From Saonia flava (GTDB lineage: Bacteria; Bacteroidota; Bacteroidia; Flavobacteriales; Flavobacteriaceae): DNA of 64,000 nt. The notes below the pieces were generated by a model, which was not told the DNA's origin, ran no database searches, and saw only the letters and a program-made list of their open reading frames with translations. Location of the stretch: contig NZ_JAATJJ010000001.1 of assembly GCF_011927795.1 (NCBI RefSeq), forward strand, positions 744,001 through 808,000, read 5' to 3'. Positions 20,283-28,980 of the stretch are shown here, piece after piece. The position numbers were made by a program, and so were the translations under genes. Position 1 is the first letter of the stretch, and each line of letters opens with the position of its first letter.

Positions 20283-21110
20283 CTATTTAAGAAATCCCTC
20301 TGTCATAGCCCATACCGCTTTCCAATTGCAGTAAAAAACTACATGGCCACAACCCGGAATTATTCCAACATTCGATTTTTCGATAAGCTCAGCTGCTTTC
20401 AACACTTTTAGTGGGCTAGCATACTCATCGTTTTCTCCTGCAATAACCAAAACAGGACATTCTATTTTCTCAAAAGTTTCTTTACTAATTAAATCTTTTT
20501 CATAAAGTTCATTCAACCACTGTAAACTTTCATTCCATCTTTCTGGCTCCGGCATCGACTCTAATCTCCCCTTAAAATAACCACCAGCATCTTTCATTAA
20601 TTTTTCTTCTGAGTATCCATAGTTCACCCCTGAGCCTTCGGGCTGGTCACCTACTCCAACAACCACCATTTTAATAACTTTTTCTGGATAGTTGGATGCT
20701 AATTTAAGGGCCGAATATCCCCCATCCGAAAAACCTATGACTCTAGCCTTTTCAATTCCCAAGTGTTCCAAAAATTTCTTAGCATCATCGGCTCTTTGAT
20801 TATAGGTATAAGGTTCATGGCCTATGTCTGATTTTACATGTCCCCTAGTACCTAAACAAAGAACTTTGTTTGTCTTAGACAGTTCGGCTATAAAAAATTC
20901 AAACTCATTTATATAGCCATATACACCTCCATGAAGCAATAATATGGGGTCCCCCTCTCCATATACCTCATAATAGAGATTGGTTTTTGGATCTACTTCA
21001 AAGTATTTTCCCACTTTTTCATTGTAACCATAAGGTATTTTTTCACTTTCCTGAGCGCTCAATGTACCTAAGGCAACTAAAACCAATAGAACTATAGTTA
21101 ACTGTTTCAT
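20283..21110 (-). CDS. Secreted alpha/beta hydrolase (275 aa)
   Basis: A Sec signal peptide (MKQLTIVLLVLVALGTLSAQ) precedes an alpha/beta-hydrolase fold. Visible motifs are LLLHGG (oxyanion hole, about 57-62), the nucleophile elbow GFSDG with Ser128, a probable acid Asp228 in AGENDEY, and His256 in GCGHVVF. A cap region of about 155-210 is present. By family it hydrolyses an ester, amide or similar bond in the periplasm; the substrate cannot be told from sequence. It sits between P2 (9 nt) and P3 (38 nt), so it is probably co-expressed with the permeases and may process what they handle. It resembles esterase/haloperoxidase-like members rather than lipases with GxSxG at a lid. Confidence 0.85.
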   Translation of the reverse strand: MKQLTIVLLVLVALGTLSAQESEKIPYGYNEKVGKYFEVDPKTNLYYEVYGEGDPILLLHGGVYGYINEFEFFIAELSKTNKVLCLGTRGHVKSDIGHEPYTYNQRADDAKKFLEHLGIEKARVIGFSDGGYSALKLASNYPEKVIKMVVVGVGDQPEGSGVNYGYSEEKLMKDAGGYFKGRLESMPEPERWNESLQWLNELYEKDLISKETFEKIECPVLVIAGENDEYASPLKVLKAAELIEKSNVGIIPGCGHVVFYCNWKAVWAMTEGFLK

Positions 21111-21119
21111 ACTATCATA

Positions 21120-23519
21120 TTATTCTGTTCTTAAACTTTTAATAGGATTAGATTTTGCCGCTTTAATGGCTTGAAAACTTACCGTTACCACTGTTACCAA
21201 CATGGCCCCAAACATGGCAAGCAAGAAAACCCACCATTTAAGATTGATATGATATGGATACTCCTGTACCCACCCATTCATTATGTAATATGAAATGGGC
21301 ATAGCTATGAAGCAGGAAATAATGACCAATCGCAAAAAATCCTTGGAAAGCATGTTCCATACATTGAAGACCGATGCGCCCAAAACCTTGCGGACCCCAA
21401 TTTCTTTTGTTCTTTGCTCCGCAACAAAAGAAGTAAGCCCAAAAAGTCCCAAACAACTAATTAAAATGGCCAAGGCGGTAAATATGCTTGATAGGTTTCC
21501 TATACGCTCTTCTGATGCAAATTTTTCACCATATTGGTCATCCACAAATTGATATTCAAACGGTATGTCCGGAAAATGCTCCGTAAAGACCCTCTCTATG
21601 GTGGCAACGTTTTCACTTGCACTTCCATTGGGGTTTAGCCTTAGATTATAGTAGCTAAAGTTATCATGTCTATCATATACATAAACTGCTTGCTTTACAG
21701 GTTCATAAGGAGATTGTGCTATCATATCTTCAACAACACCGATAATTTTTAATGGGGGTCCAGGGTCTTCCTCATCATCATCCTTTAACAACATCCCAAT
21801 GGGATTTTCAAGACCAAGATATTTCTTGGCGGTTTCATTGATAAGAACCCCAAGTGAGTCCGTGGCAAACTCTCTTGAAAAATCTCTTCCCTCAACTATT
21901 TTAAGGTTTAAGGACTTGGCATATTCTGGAGAAACTTCGGTCCATGCCAGATCTTCTTGGAAACCTTCTGGTTTTCCCTCCCAAGTAAAACCGCTTCTGT
22001 TGGACCATATCCTAGTGGTAGGGCTACTGGAGGTGGACATTTGGACCACTGCCCCTGAACTTAAAAATTCAGTCCGCATCAAATCTGTTTTTCCAGAAAA
22101 ATCCTCGCTAAAGGTAGGCACCTGTATTAAACCCTCCTTATCATAACCAACTGGACGGTTCTTTGCATAATTTATTTGCTGCATTACAATGACCGTCCCA
22201 ATAATGAATGCAACAGATACCGTAAATTGGAACACAACCAGAATCTTTCTTGGCAATCCAGAATATTTACCAGCCTTAAAAGTTCCCTTTAAAACCTCTA
22301 CAGGCTTAAAGGAGGATAGATATAAAGCAGGGTAACTTCCTGCCAGTAAGGATGTAAATAGAATAAAGCCCAAAGAAATCAGCCAAAAAAGACCATTGCC
22401 CCAAGGAAATTCTATTTCCTTTCTGGCCAAATCATTAAAACCGTTTAAAGAAAGAAATAAGATACATACAGAAATGACAAAGGCCAATAAAACAACTAAA
22501 AATGATTCGCTCAAGAATTGATAGATCAATTGCCCTCTCTGTGAACCAATGGACTTACGTATACCAACCTCTTTAGAACGTTTCTCCGATCTTGCTGTGC
22601 TCAGGTTCATAAAGTTGATGCATGCCAACAACAGAACAAATGCTCCTATGATACCAAACAACCAAACGTATTTTATTCTACCACCTGTTTGTTTTCCATT
22701 TTCAAAACTGCCCCTCAAATGCCAATCCTCCATAGGGAACAAGAAAATTTGTGGATTGAATTCAGCAGTATCTTCGTTCAAATCCTTTTTAACATTCCTA
22801 ATAGTCTCTGTAACTGTATCCATGAAAGTATTGTCCGCAATTTGTACGAACATTTGGAAAGAATTGTTCCCCCAACTGTCTTCAGCATTTTTGATCCACT
22901 CGTTTTCAATAAGGTATTTTTCCCAAGGAATTATAAAATTTGTTTCACTAAAGGAAGAGCTATAAGGAAAATCCTTGTACACACTGCTGACATTTAAGTC
23001 AAATTCATTTCTTACTTTGACTGTTTTGCCTATAGGGTCTTCGTTACCAAATAGAGCTTCTGCAGTAGATTCAGAAAGCATTATCGAGTTTATTTCCCTT
23101 AGCCCATCTTTTTCCCCTTTAAGTATATCCAGTTCAAATAGTTCAGGGGCTTGTCGTTGCATATAGTTTCCAGGTCTTGAAAGGCTTTTTTCACCATATT
23201 TTAAATAATGGTCACTGGTCCATGAAGACATAATAAGATGTTTAAAATTATCCCCATAACCATCTCTTAGTGCCTTTTCCAGTGGTCTTGGAATAGCCGG
23301 TCCGGTACCGGTATTACCATTAAAAGTCTGGGATTGGTATACTTGAGCTATTTTGTCTTGGTTTTTAAAATAGTTGTTAAACGACAATTCATCATTGACC
23401 CAAAGGCCAATCATGAGTGTCACAGCCATGCCCAAGGCAAGTCCGCCAATGTTAATGGCCGAGTATCCTTTGTTTTTAATAAGATTTCTCCAAGCGATTT
23501 TAAAATAGTTCTTGATCAT
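21120..23519 (-). CDS. FtsX/MacB-PCD permease P2 (799 aa)
   Basis: Intact double-module permease and the closest relative of P5 within the window, sharing NIGGLALGM, YQSQTF, WHLRGSFENGKQTGG and VWLFGIIGAF. FtsX module 1 has CINFMNLSTARS and KEVGIRKSIGSQ; module 2 has KEIGVRKVLGAS; the tail is NPIKSLRTE. An acidic insertion, LKDDDEEDPGPP (about residue 600), in periplasmic domain 2 is absent from P5 and may bind metal or sit on an exposed loop. Its start is 3 nt after the stop of the GIN protein at 23523, so translation coupling with that gene is likely. Confidence 0.92.
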   Translation of the reverse strand: MIKNYFKIAWRNLIKNKGYSAINIGGLALGMAVTLMIGLWVNDELSFNNYFKNQDKIAQVYQSQTFNGNTGTGPAIPRPLEKALRDGYGDNFKHLIMSSWTSDHYLKYGEKSLSRPGNYMQRQAPELFELDILKGEKDGLREINSIMLSESTAEALFGNEDPIGKTVKVRNEFDLNVSSVYKDFPYSSSFSETNFIIPWEKYLIENEWIKNAEDSWGNNSFQMFVQIADNTFMDTVTETIRNVKKDLNEDTAEFNPQIFLFPMEDWHLRGSFENGKQTGGRIKYVWLFGIIGAFVLLLACINFMNLSTARSEKRSKEVGIRKSIGSQRGQLIYQFLSESFLVVLLAFVISVCILFLSLNGFNDLARKEIEFPWGNGLFWLISLGFILFTSLLAGSYPALYLSSFKPVEVLKGTFKAGKYSGLPRKILVVFQFTVSVAFIIGTVIVMQQINYAKNRPVGYDKEGLIQVPTFSEDFSGKTDLMRTEFLSSGAVVQMSTSSSPTTRIWSNRSGFTWEGKPEGFQEDLAWTEVSPEYAKSLNLKIVEGRDFSREFATDSLGVLINETAKKYLGLENPIGMLLKDDDEEDPGPPLKIIGVVEDMIAQSPYEPVKQAVYVYDRHDNFSYYNLRLNPNGSASENVATIERVFTEHFPDIPFEYQFVDDQYGEKFASEERIGNLSSIFTALAILISCLGLFGLTSFVAEQRTKEIGVRKVLGASVFNVWNMLSKDFLRLVIISCFIAMPISYYIMNGWVQEYPYHINLKWWVFLLAMFGAMLVTVVTVSFQAIKAAKSNPIKSLRTE

Positions 23520-23522
23520 GGC

Positions 23523-24308
23523 TTATTGTATTTTTTGTATTGTTGCTTCACCTATAATAATTCCTCTATTCACAGTAGGATTTCCTTCATAAGCTACAAT
23601 TGCCTCCCCATAGGCCGTAACTTTTAAATTTTCTGAGACATGTACCCGGTAACTCCCTTCTCCATAAGCTTTGATTTTTGTTTTTTGGCTATTTACATCT
23701 GCTGTATTCACCGTTGTTTCACCGTAGGCTGTTATTTTTTGTTCATTTATGGTTCCTTCTTTAATCTCGAGGTAGCTCTCTCCATATATAGTAGCTCTCA
23801 AATCCTGTATATTTACCTTGTTCAGATAAACTTGGGACTCACCATATATTTTTAATCGAAATTTTTCTACATCCAAAAAGCTTTCGCAAACAAAAGTTTC
23901 CTCTCCCCGTAATGAAAGCTCTTCCAAATTTTTATACGTGACTATTGCTGTAACAATTGTTCCTTTATAAATAGACTTCTTGCCTTTCCACTTATCATCC
24001 TCTACCCTTTCTGATTTTGTCACCACTTTTGCTCCATCCAGATATAAATTCAATGTCTTTCCCTGTACTTCAACATTTATTTTATCCATAGGAACACTGC
24101 TAGTTTCGATAAAGACAGATTCGCGCTCTCCTTCAATGAACTTTACTTGAATATGGGGACTAACAACAACCTTGTTGAAAACATCAACAGGAAAAGTTTT
24201 AGTTTGTGCCAGCGTCCTTCCAACACCCAAAATGACAAATAGCAGAAGAGCTATGGCTTTGCCCTTTAACAATCTTCTGCCCTTTTCTATGTTTCTTTGA
24301 TTTTTCAT
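23523..24308 (-). CDS. Secreted GIN/DUF2807 beta-solenoid protein (261 aa)
   Basis: A signal peptide ends at about residue 35 (RTLAQ). The mature part is a repetitive beta ladder: KIYGESQVYL, TIYGESYLEI, TAYGETTVNT, KAYGEGSYRV and TAYGEAIVAY recur at regular intervals between about 160 and 245, each with a YGE turn. This is the pattern of the putative auto-transporter adhesin head GIN domain (DUF2807) of Bacteroidota. It lies 23 nt after P1 and 3 nt before P2. The Tyr-Gly-Glu ladder would put a line of Glu side chains on one face, which could bind cations or a cationic ligand. That last point is inference. The protein is otherwise uncharacterised. Confidence 0.85.
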   Translation of the reverse strand: MKNQRNIEKGRRLLKGKAIALLLFVILGVGRTLAQTKTFPVDVFNKVVVSPHIQVKFIEGERESVFIETSSVPMDKINVEVQGKTLNLYLDGAKVVTKSERVEDDKWKGKKSIYKGTIVTAIVTYKNLEELSLRGEETFVCESFLDVEKFRLKIYGESQVYLNKVNIQDLRATIYGESYLEIKEGTINEQKITAYGETTVNTADVNSQKTKIKAYGEGSYRVHVSENLKVTAYGEAIVAYEGNPTVNRGIIIGEATIQKIQ

Positions 24309-24331
24309 GATTATTTTTTTTTGATTGATGA

Positions 24332-26734
24332 TTATTCCGTTCGTAAACTCTTAATGGGGTTTGCCTTGGCCGATTTAATAGCATGATAGCTTACAGTCAA
24401 AATAGCAATTGACAATGCCATTGTTCCTGAAAGTGCAAAAACCCACCAGCTAATATCAATTTTATAGGCATATATATTGAGCCATTCGTACATAGCGTAC
24501 CATGCAAATGGAGTGGCGATAACAATAGAAATCAGTACCAGTCTAATAAAATCCTTGGAAAGAAGTGCTACTATACTGGAAACCTCGGCCCCCAAAACTT
24601 TTCGTATCCCAATTTCTTTGGTTCGAAGCATGGCGCTATAGGTAGCCAAGCCAAACAATCCCAAACAAGCGATTAAAATTGCCAAAAAGGAGAAAAGTGT
24701 AAACAGTTCCTTAAATCTAAAATCTGCTTTATATTGCTGGTTAAAACTATCATCTAAGAAACTATAGAGAAATGGTCGATGAGGAGCCAACTCGGTCCAC
24801 TTATCCTTAATTTTGCCAATTGAAGCAGTAAGATTATCAGACTTTATTCTTAGTGATAAAAACTTACTGCTATTGGGCTCATAACGTAAGGTAAGAGGAG
24901 CAACTTTTTCATGAAGGGATAAATAGTTAAAGTCTTTCACCACGCCAATAATAGTTCCTTCTTTACCCCATTGCTCAAATTTTTTGCCCAGGATTGTTTC
25001 CGCGTCTGCATATCCAAATTCCTTAACTGCCGACTCATTAATCACCATGGATGAAATGGTATCCACTGGGAAATCCCTTGAATAAGGCCTGCCTGCTACC
25101 ATCTCCAACTTATAATGGGGAATAAAATCTACATCAATTTCATAAAGAAAAGGGTCGTAATTTATCATTTCGCCTTCCATACTCTCAATATTTGTCCCGG
25201 CAGCAGGGAAATGCGCTCCTGGAACTGTTCTGGAAGCCGAAATAGAGGACACTTCTGGCAATGTTAAAAATTCATTTTTTATAGTTTCTAAGTTTTCCCT
25301 AACATCACTATCATAATTAAAATCTATGACCAACTGTTGTTCCCTATCAAAACCCAGGTTTTTATCCAGCATATAGCCCAATTGAAAGTATACTATTACC
25401 GTACTGGCTATTAGTGCAATTGAAAGACTAAATTGAAAAACCACCAAACCCTTTCTAAGGCTTATTCCTTGTTGAGAGGAGCTAACAAGACCTTTTAAAA
25501 CGCTAACAGGCTTAAAGCTGGACAAAACAAAAGCCGGGTAACTTCCTGCCAATAGGCCTGTAATTAAAGCTGTTCCAAAATAAAGCAGCAGCATATAGGT
25601 GTTAAAAATATCCTTCATAACAAATTCTTTTCCAGTAATGGCACCCATCCAAGGAAGACATACAGAAACAATCATTAAGCCGATTACTGCAGCTACTAAT
25701 ACCATAATTAAGGACTCTCCCAAAAACTGGTAAATGAGCCCTTTTTTATCGGCCCCAATAGCTTTTCTAACCCCAACCTCTTTTGCACGTTCCATTGATC
25801 TGGCAGTAGCCAAATTCATAAAATTAATACTGGCAATTATTAAAATGAAAAGACCAATAATGGCAAAAATGTAAATATTGGACGAGCTGCCTGTAATTCC
25901 AGGTTGGCGAGAAGCTTTTGAGTTTAAATAAGCATCTTTTAAAGGTTCAAAGGAAAGGTTGTAGTAATATTTTTTATCTTCTTCGGATAAACGTTTATCA
26001 AGAAAACTGGGCATTTTAGACTGAAAATCCTTAACATCAAAATTGTTGTTCACCAAAAAATATGTGTAAAAATCCACGTAGCCCCACATCTCAAAAATGC
26101 TTGGTCTTGTTTGATAAAAAGAACTCATGGACATTAAAAAATCAAATGTAAAATGGGAATTGGAGGGTACATCCTTCATTACACCTGTTACTGTATAAAT
26201 TCCATCATTGGCTCTTCCTCCTGCTCCATCCAAGGTTTTACCCATTGGGTCCTCGTTCCCAAAATATTTTTTTGCCATACTTTCCGTAAGGACAATGGAA
26301 TAAGGTGCTTCCAATGCGGTATTAGGGTTTCCTGAAATCAATGGCCAACTAAAGACATCAAAAACAGTAGCATCAACATAAAAACAATTGCTTTCTTGAA
26401 AAGAGTTGTTGTTATATTCCAATAGCACATCGGATCTTCCTGAAAATTGTACCATTTCCGCCACCTCGGAAAAGTCGGCCTTAAGCGCAGGGCCAACAGG
26501 GGCATTACCCCAAATCCATTTATCTTCTACTTCTTCAGATCCAGAATGATGAACAATTCTATAGATATTATCTCCTTTTTTATGATAGGTATCATAAGAG
26601 AGTTCATTATTAATGAACAAGGCTATCATTAGAAAACATGCCATACCAATGGCCAAGCCGCCAATATTTATAACTGAATATCCTTTGTTCTTAAGTAAAC
26701 CTCTCCAAGCTATTTTAAAATAGTTCTTGATCAT
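24332..26734 (-). CDS. FtsX/MacB-PCD permease P1 (800 aa)
   Basis: First permease downstream of the ATPase. Predicted TMs are at about 20-43, 290-312, 338-362, 385-408, 432-452, 678-700, 725-748 and 765-788, giving eight helices and two large periplasmic domains. Motifs: VTGVMKDVPSNS in domain 1, SINFMNLATA and KEVGVRKAIGAD in FtsX module 1, IGVVKDFNYLS in domain 2, KEIGIRKVLGAE in module 2, tail NPIKSLRTE. Family members of half this length work as dimers, so one polypeptide with two modules probably equals a complete permease core. It follows the ATPase by 210 nt and precedes the GIN gene by 23 nt. Confidence 0.92.
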   Translation of the reverse strand: MIKNYFKIAWRGLLKNKGYSVINIGGLAIGMACFLMIALFINNELSYDTYHKKGDNIYRIVHHSGSEEVEDKWIWGNAPVGPALKADFSEVAEMVQFSGRSDVLLEYNNNSFQESNCFYVDATVFDVFSWPLISGNPNTALEAPYSIVLTESMAKKYFGNEDPMGKTLDGAGGRANDGIYTVTGVMKDVPSNSHFTFDFLMSMSSFYQTRPSIFEMWGYVDFYTYFLVNNNFDVKDFQSKMPSFLDKRLSEEDKKYYYNLSFEPLKDAYLNSKASRQPGITGSSSNIYIFAIIGLFILIIASINFMNLATARSMERAKEVGVRKAIGADKKGLIYQFLGESLIMVLVAAVIGLMIVSVCLPWMGAITGKEFVMKDIFNTYMLLLYFGTALITGLLAGSYPAFVLSSFKPVSVLKGLVSSSQQGISLRKGLVVFQFSLSIALIASTVIVYFQLGYMLDKNLGFDREQQLVIDFNYDSDVRENLETIKNEFLTLPEVSSISASRTVPGAHFPAAGTNIESMEGEMINYDPFLYEIDVDFIPHYKLEMVAGRPYSRDFPVDTISSMVINESAVKEFGYADAETILGKKFEQWGKEGTIIGVVKDFNYLSLHEKVAPLTLRYEPNSSKFLSLRIKSDNLTASIGKIKDKWTELAPHRPFLYSFLDDSFNQQYKADFRFKELFTLFSFLAILIACLGLFGLATYSAMLRTKEIGIRKVLGAEVSSIVALLSKDFIRLVLISIVIATPFAWYAMYEWLNIYAYKIDISWWVFALSGTMALSIAILTVSYHAIKSAKANPIKSLRTE

Positions 26735-26750
26735 GGTTGGTAAATTAAAA

Positions 26751-26864
26751 CTAATGGGTGTGATTTCTGCTTTCTGACCATTTTACCCTCTTACTATCTT
26801 TAAAATTAGAAAAGTAAGTATGCCTTCTTGATTCCGTTGGTGTGTGATTGATAAATGTTTTCAT
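26751..26864 (-). CDS. Possible small ORF (37 aa) between ATPase and P1
   Basis: ATG at 26864-26862 opens a 37-codon frame starting MKTFINHTPTESRRH and ending NHTH with a TAG 16 nt before P1. Its start is preceded by the same leader, tcaaaaaacgaacatc on the minus strand, that precedes the permease genes, which is the main reason to consider it real. The peptide is basic and rich in H, R, K and S, with no signal peptide or membrane segment. I do not recognise it. It could equally be leftover sequence with a retained leader. Confidence 0.3.
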   Translation of the reverse strand: MKTFINHTPTESRRHTYFSNFKDSKRVKWSESRNHTH

Positions 26865-26945
26865 GATGTTCGTTTTTTGATTGTTACTATTATTGATGAT
26901 TGATTGATGAATAAACTTCCTTAAGCCATGAGCTTGTTTTTGTAT

Positions 26946-27641
26946 TTATATCATAGCTCCTATCTCCCTATTTTTACTTTCTGTAACTATTTGACCATCA
27001 AACAGATTTACAACACGGTGTGCGTAATGGGAATCTCTGTCTGAGTGGGTTACCATAACAATGGTAGTTCCTTCTTGGTTTAGTTCTGTCAACAGGTTCA
27101 TAACTTCAATTCCGTTTTTGGAGTCCAAGTTTCCTGTTGGCTCATCCGCCAATATTAATTTAGGATTTGTAACCACTGCTCTGGAAATGGCCACACGTTG
27201 CTGTTGCCCACCCGATAATTGCTGTGGAAAATGTTTTTCCCTGTGTGCAATTTTCATACGTTCCAGCACTTTCATCACTTTTTCCCTACGTTCGCTTTTG
27301 TTCATTTTTAAATAAATCAAAGGCAGTTCAACATTTTCATAGACGGTAAGCTCGTCGATTAAGTTAAAGCTTTGGAATACAAATCCTAAATTTCCCTTTC
27401 TAAGTTGCGTACGTTGGCTTTCTTTGAGTCCGGCAACTTCGTGGCCCGCAAAGTTGTAACTACCCTCTGTAGGGTTGTCCAACATGCCAATAATGTTCAA
27501 TAAAGTAGATTTACCGCAACCTGAAGGGCCCATAATGGCAACAAATTCACCTTCCTCCACTTTTAGGTTTACGTTGTTCAATGCCAAGGTCTCTACTTCC
27601 TCGGTTCTAAAACTCTTTTTTAAATTCTGTATTTGTATCAT
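26946..27641 (-). CDS. ABC ATPase, LolD/MacB type (231 aa)
   Basis: Cytoplasmic ATP-binding subunit that should power the FtsX permeases downstream. Walker A GPSGCGKST is at 38-46, a Q-loop lies in VFQSFNLID (about 90), the signature LSGGQQQR at about 142-149, Walker B LILADEPTGNLD at about 162-173, and the switch His in MVTHSD near 198. The sequence NLIDELTVYENVELPL is typical of the LolD/MacB/SalX group. It is a stand-alone subunit, not fused to a permease as in E. coli MacB. It is the only ATPase gene among at least eleven permeases. It lies 80 nt after the adaptor gene. Confidence 0.95.
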   Translation of the reverse strand: MIQIQNLKKSFRTEEVETLALNNVNLKVEEGEFVAIMGPSGCGKSTLLNIIGMLDNPTEGSYNFAGHEVAGLKESQRTQLRKGNLGFVFQSFNLIDELTVYENVELPLIYLKMNKSERREKVMKVLERMKIAHREKHFPQQLSGGQQQRVAISRAVVTNPKLILADEPTGNLDSKNGIEVMNLLTELNQEGTTIVMVTHSDRDSHYAHRVVNLFDGQIVTESKNREIGAMI

Positions 27642-27670
27642 TTTTTAATTGATTAGTATGTTTATTAAAG

Positions 27671-27692
27671 ACATCTAGACTACGCTCGATGT
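27671..27692. repeat. Possible degenerate copy of a dispersed palindromic repeat
   Basis: The segment acatctagactacgctcgatgt forms an imperfect dyad (ACATC...GATGT) in the gap between adaptor and ATPase. It resembles, from memory, the short gactacgctcgatgt-type palindromes scattered in many Flavobacteriia genomes. I see no second copy in this window, so the assignment is tentative. Confidence 0.3.
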
Positions 27693-27721
27693 TACACTTT
27701 TTATTTATTGGGCCAACTACC

Positions 27722-28972
27722 CTATTTTAATACTATTTTTTCTGCCTCACCAAAATTGTCATAGTTACTGGTAATCACCTGTTCTCCAGCTTGCAATCCT
27801 TCCAATAATTCATAATATCTAGAATTTTGCTTTCCTATTCTAATGTTTCTCTTTAAGGCTTCACCACCAGAAGGGTTCACAACAAAGATCCACTGTCCTC
27901 CCGTACTTTGGAAAAAACTCCCTTTGGGCAACAAGAGTGCATTACTGGACTCTCCCAATTGCAACTTAATATTGTAACTCTGCCCTGTACGGATTGTTTC
28001 TGGTCTGTCTGCAGTAAATACCAAGTCAACTCTAAACCGCCCATTACGTACTTCTGGGTATACCTTTCTAACTCGCAAAGGATATTCTGTTCCATTACGC
28101 TCAAAAGAGGCAACTAAATCCCTTTTTACACGATCTATATAGTGCTCATCTATATCTGCTTCAATTTTATAATCTGTAAGTACATTAATTTGTCCTATCC
28201 GATCTCCTTGACTAATATTCTGTCCTATTTCCGCATCAAGAAACCCTAGTTGCCCATCCGCAGGAGCCCTAACATTTAAATGGTCCAATCTCTGATAAAC
28301 CATTCCCAAGGTTTTTTGCATTCTGGAAAGATCGGCATCCAATCCTGTTAAGGAAGTCTTACGCAATTCATCATCATTTTCAGTTTGCATTTTTACAATA
28401 TCATATTGCTTTTGGGAAAGCTCATAATTTTCTTTGGACAATTGATATTCTTCCTTGGAAATAAGTTCATCATCAAATAATGCTTGGTTCTGTTCAAAAT
28501 TTCGCTTTAATCGTTGTAAATCTGTACTAGCAGTTGCTAAAGACCTGCGGCCTTCTACCTGGCGGGAGTCAAATGTCAATTTGGTAGATCTTAAATCATT
28601 TTGTTTTAAGGCCAAATTACTTTCGCTTGCCAAAATTTGCTCATAAAGATTGGTGTTTTCCAACTTAAGGATGATATCCCCTTTTTTGACCATGGTACCT
28701 TCTTCAATTAGCTTTTCAGTCACCCGCCCTCCTTCATAGGCATCCATATATATTGTTGTAATTGGTGCTACAAAGCCATTTATTGTAATATAATCATCAA
28801 ACTTACCTTGTGTGACCTCAGCTATGGAAAGCTTGTCCTTTTCCGTTCTAAAGGTGGACAAAGAGGTGCTAAAAAGCATTTTATATCCTACAAATAATAG
28901 AAGTAGTCCTAAGGCAATATATCCATAATGCTTTGGGCGCAGTCCTTTTTTCTTTTCGAGTTGTATATCCAT
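27722..28972 (-). CDS. HlyD/MacA-like periplasmic adaptor (416 aa)
   Basis: Membrane-fusion protein that should bridge the inner-membrane permease and the TolC-like channel. It has one N-terminal TM (about 17-34), a lipoyl-like segment containing GTMVKKGDIILKLENTNL (about 90-110), a long alpha-helical hairpin rich in Q, E, K and L (about 115-245), a second lipoyl half (VRAPADGQLGFLDAEIGQNIS), and beta-barrel and membrane-proximal domains to the end. There is no lipobox, so it is anchored by the TM. It starts 8 nt after tolC, so the two are surely one operon. The order TolC-adaptor-ATPase-permease matches MacAB-TolC-type tripartite machines. Confidence 0.93.
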   Translation of the reverse strand: MDIQLEKKKGLRPKHYGYIALGLLLLFVGYKMLFSTSLSTFRTEKDKLSIAEVTQGKFDDYITINGFVAPITTIYMDAYEGGRVTEKLIEEGTMVKKGDIILKLENTNLYEQILASESNLALKQNDLRSTKLTFDSRQVEGRRSLATASTDLQRLKRNFEQNQALFDDELISKEEYQLSKENYELSQKQYDIVKMQTENDDELRKTSLTGLDADLSRMQKTLGMVYQRLDHLNVRAPADGQLGFLDAEIGQNISQGDRIGQINVLTDYKIEADIDEHYIDRVKRDLVASFERNGTEYPLRVRKVYPEVRNGRFRVDLVFTADRPETIRTGQSYNIKLQLGESSNALLLPKGSFFQSTGGQWIFVVNPSGGEALKRNIRIGKQNSRYYELLEGLQAGEQVITSNYDNFGEAEKIVLK

Positions 28973-28980
28973 TATAAAAT

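Noticed and set aside
1-26734. Mobile element origin of the permease array
   Set aside because: No transposase, integrase, tRNA target or terminal inverted repeats are visible; gene-length direct repeats at junctions explain its growth better.
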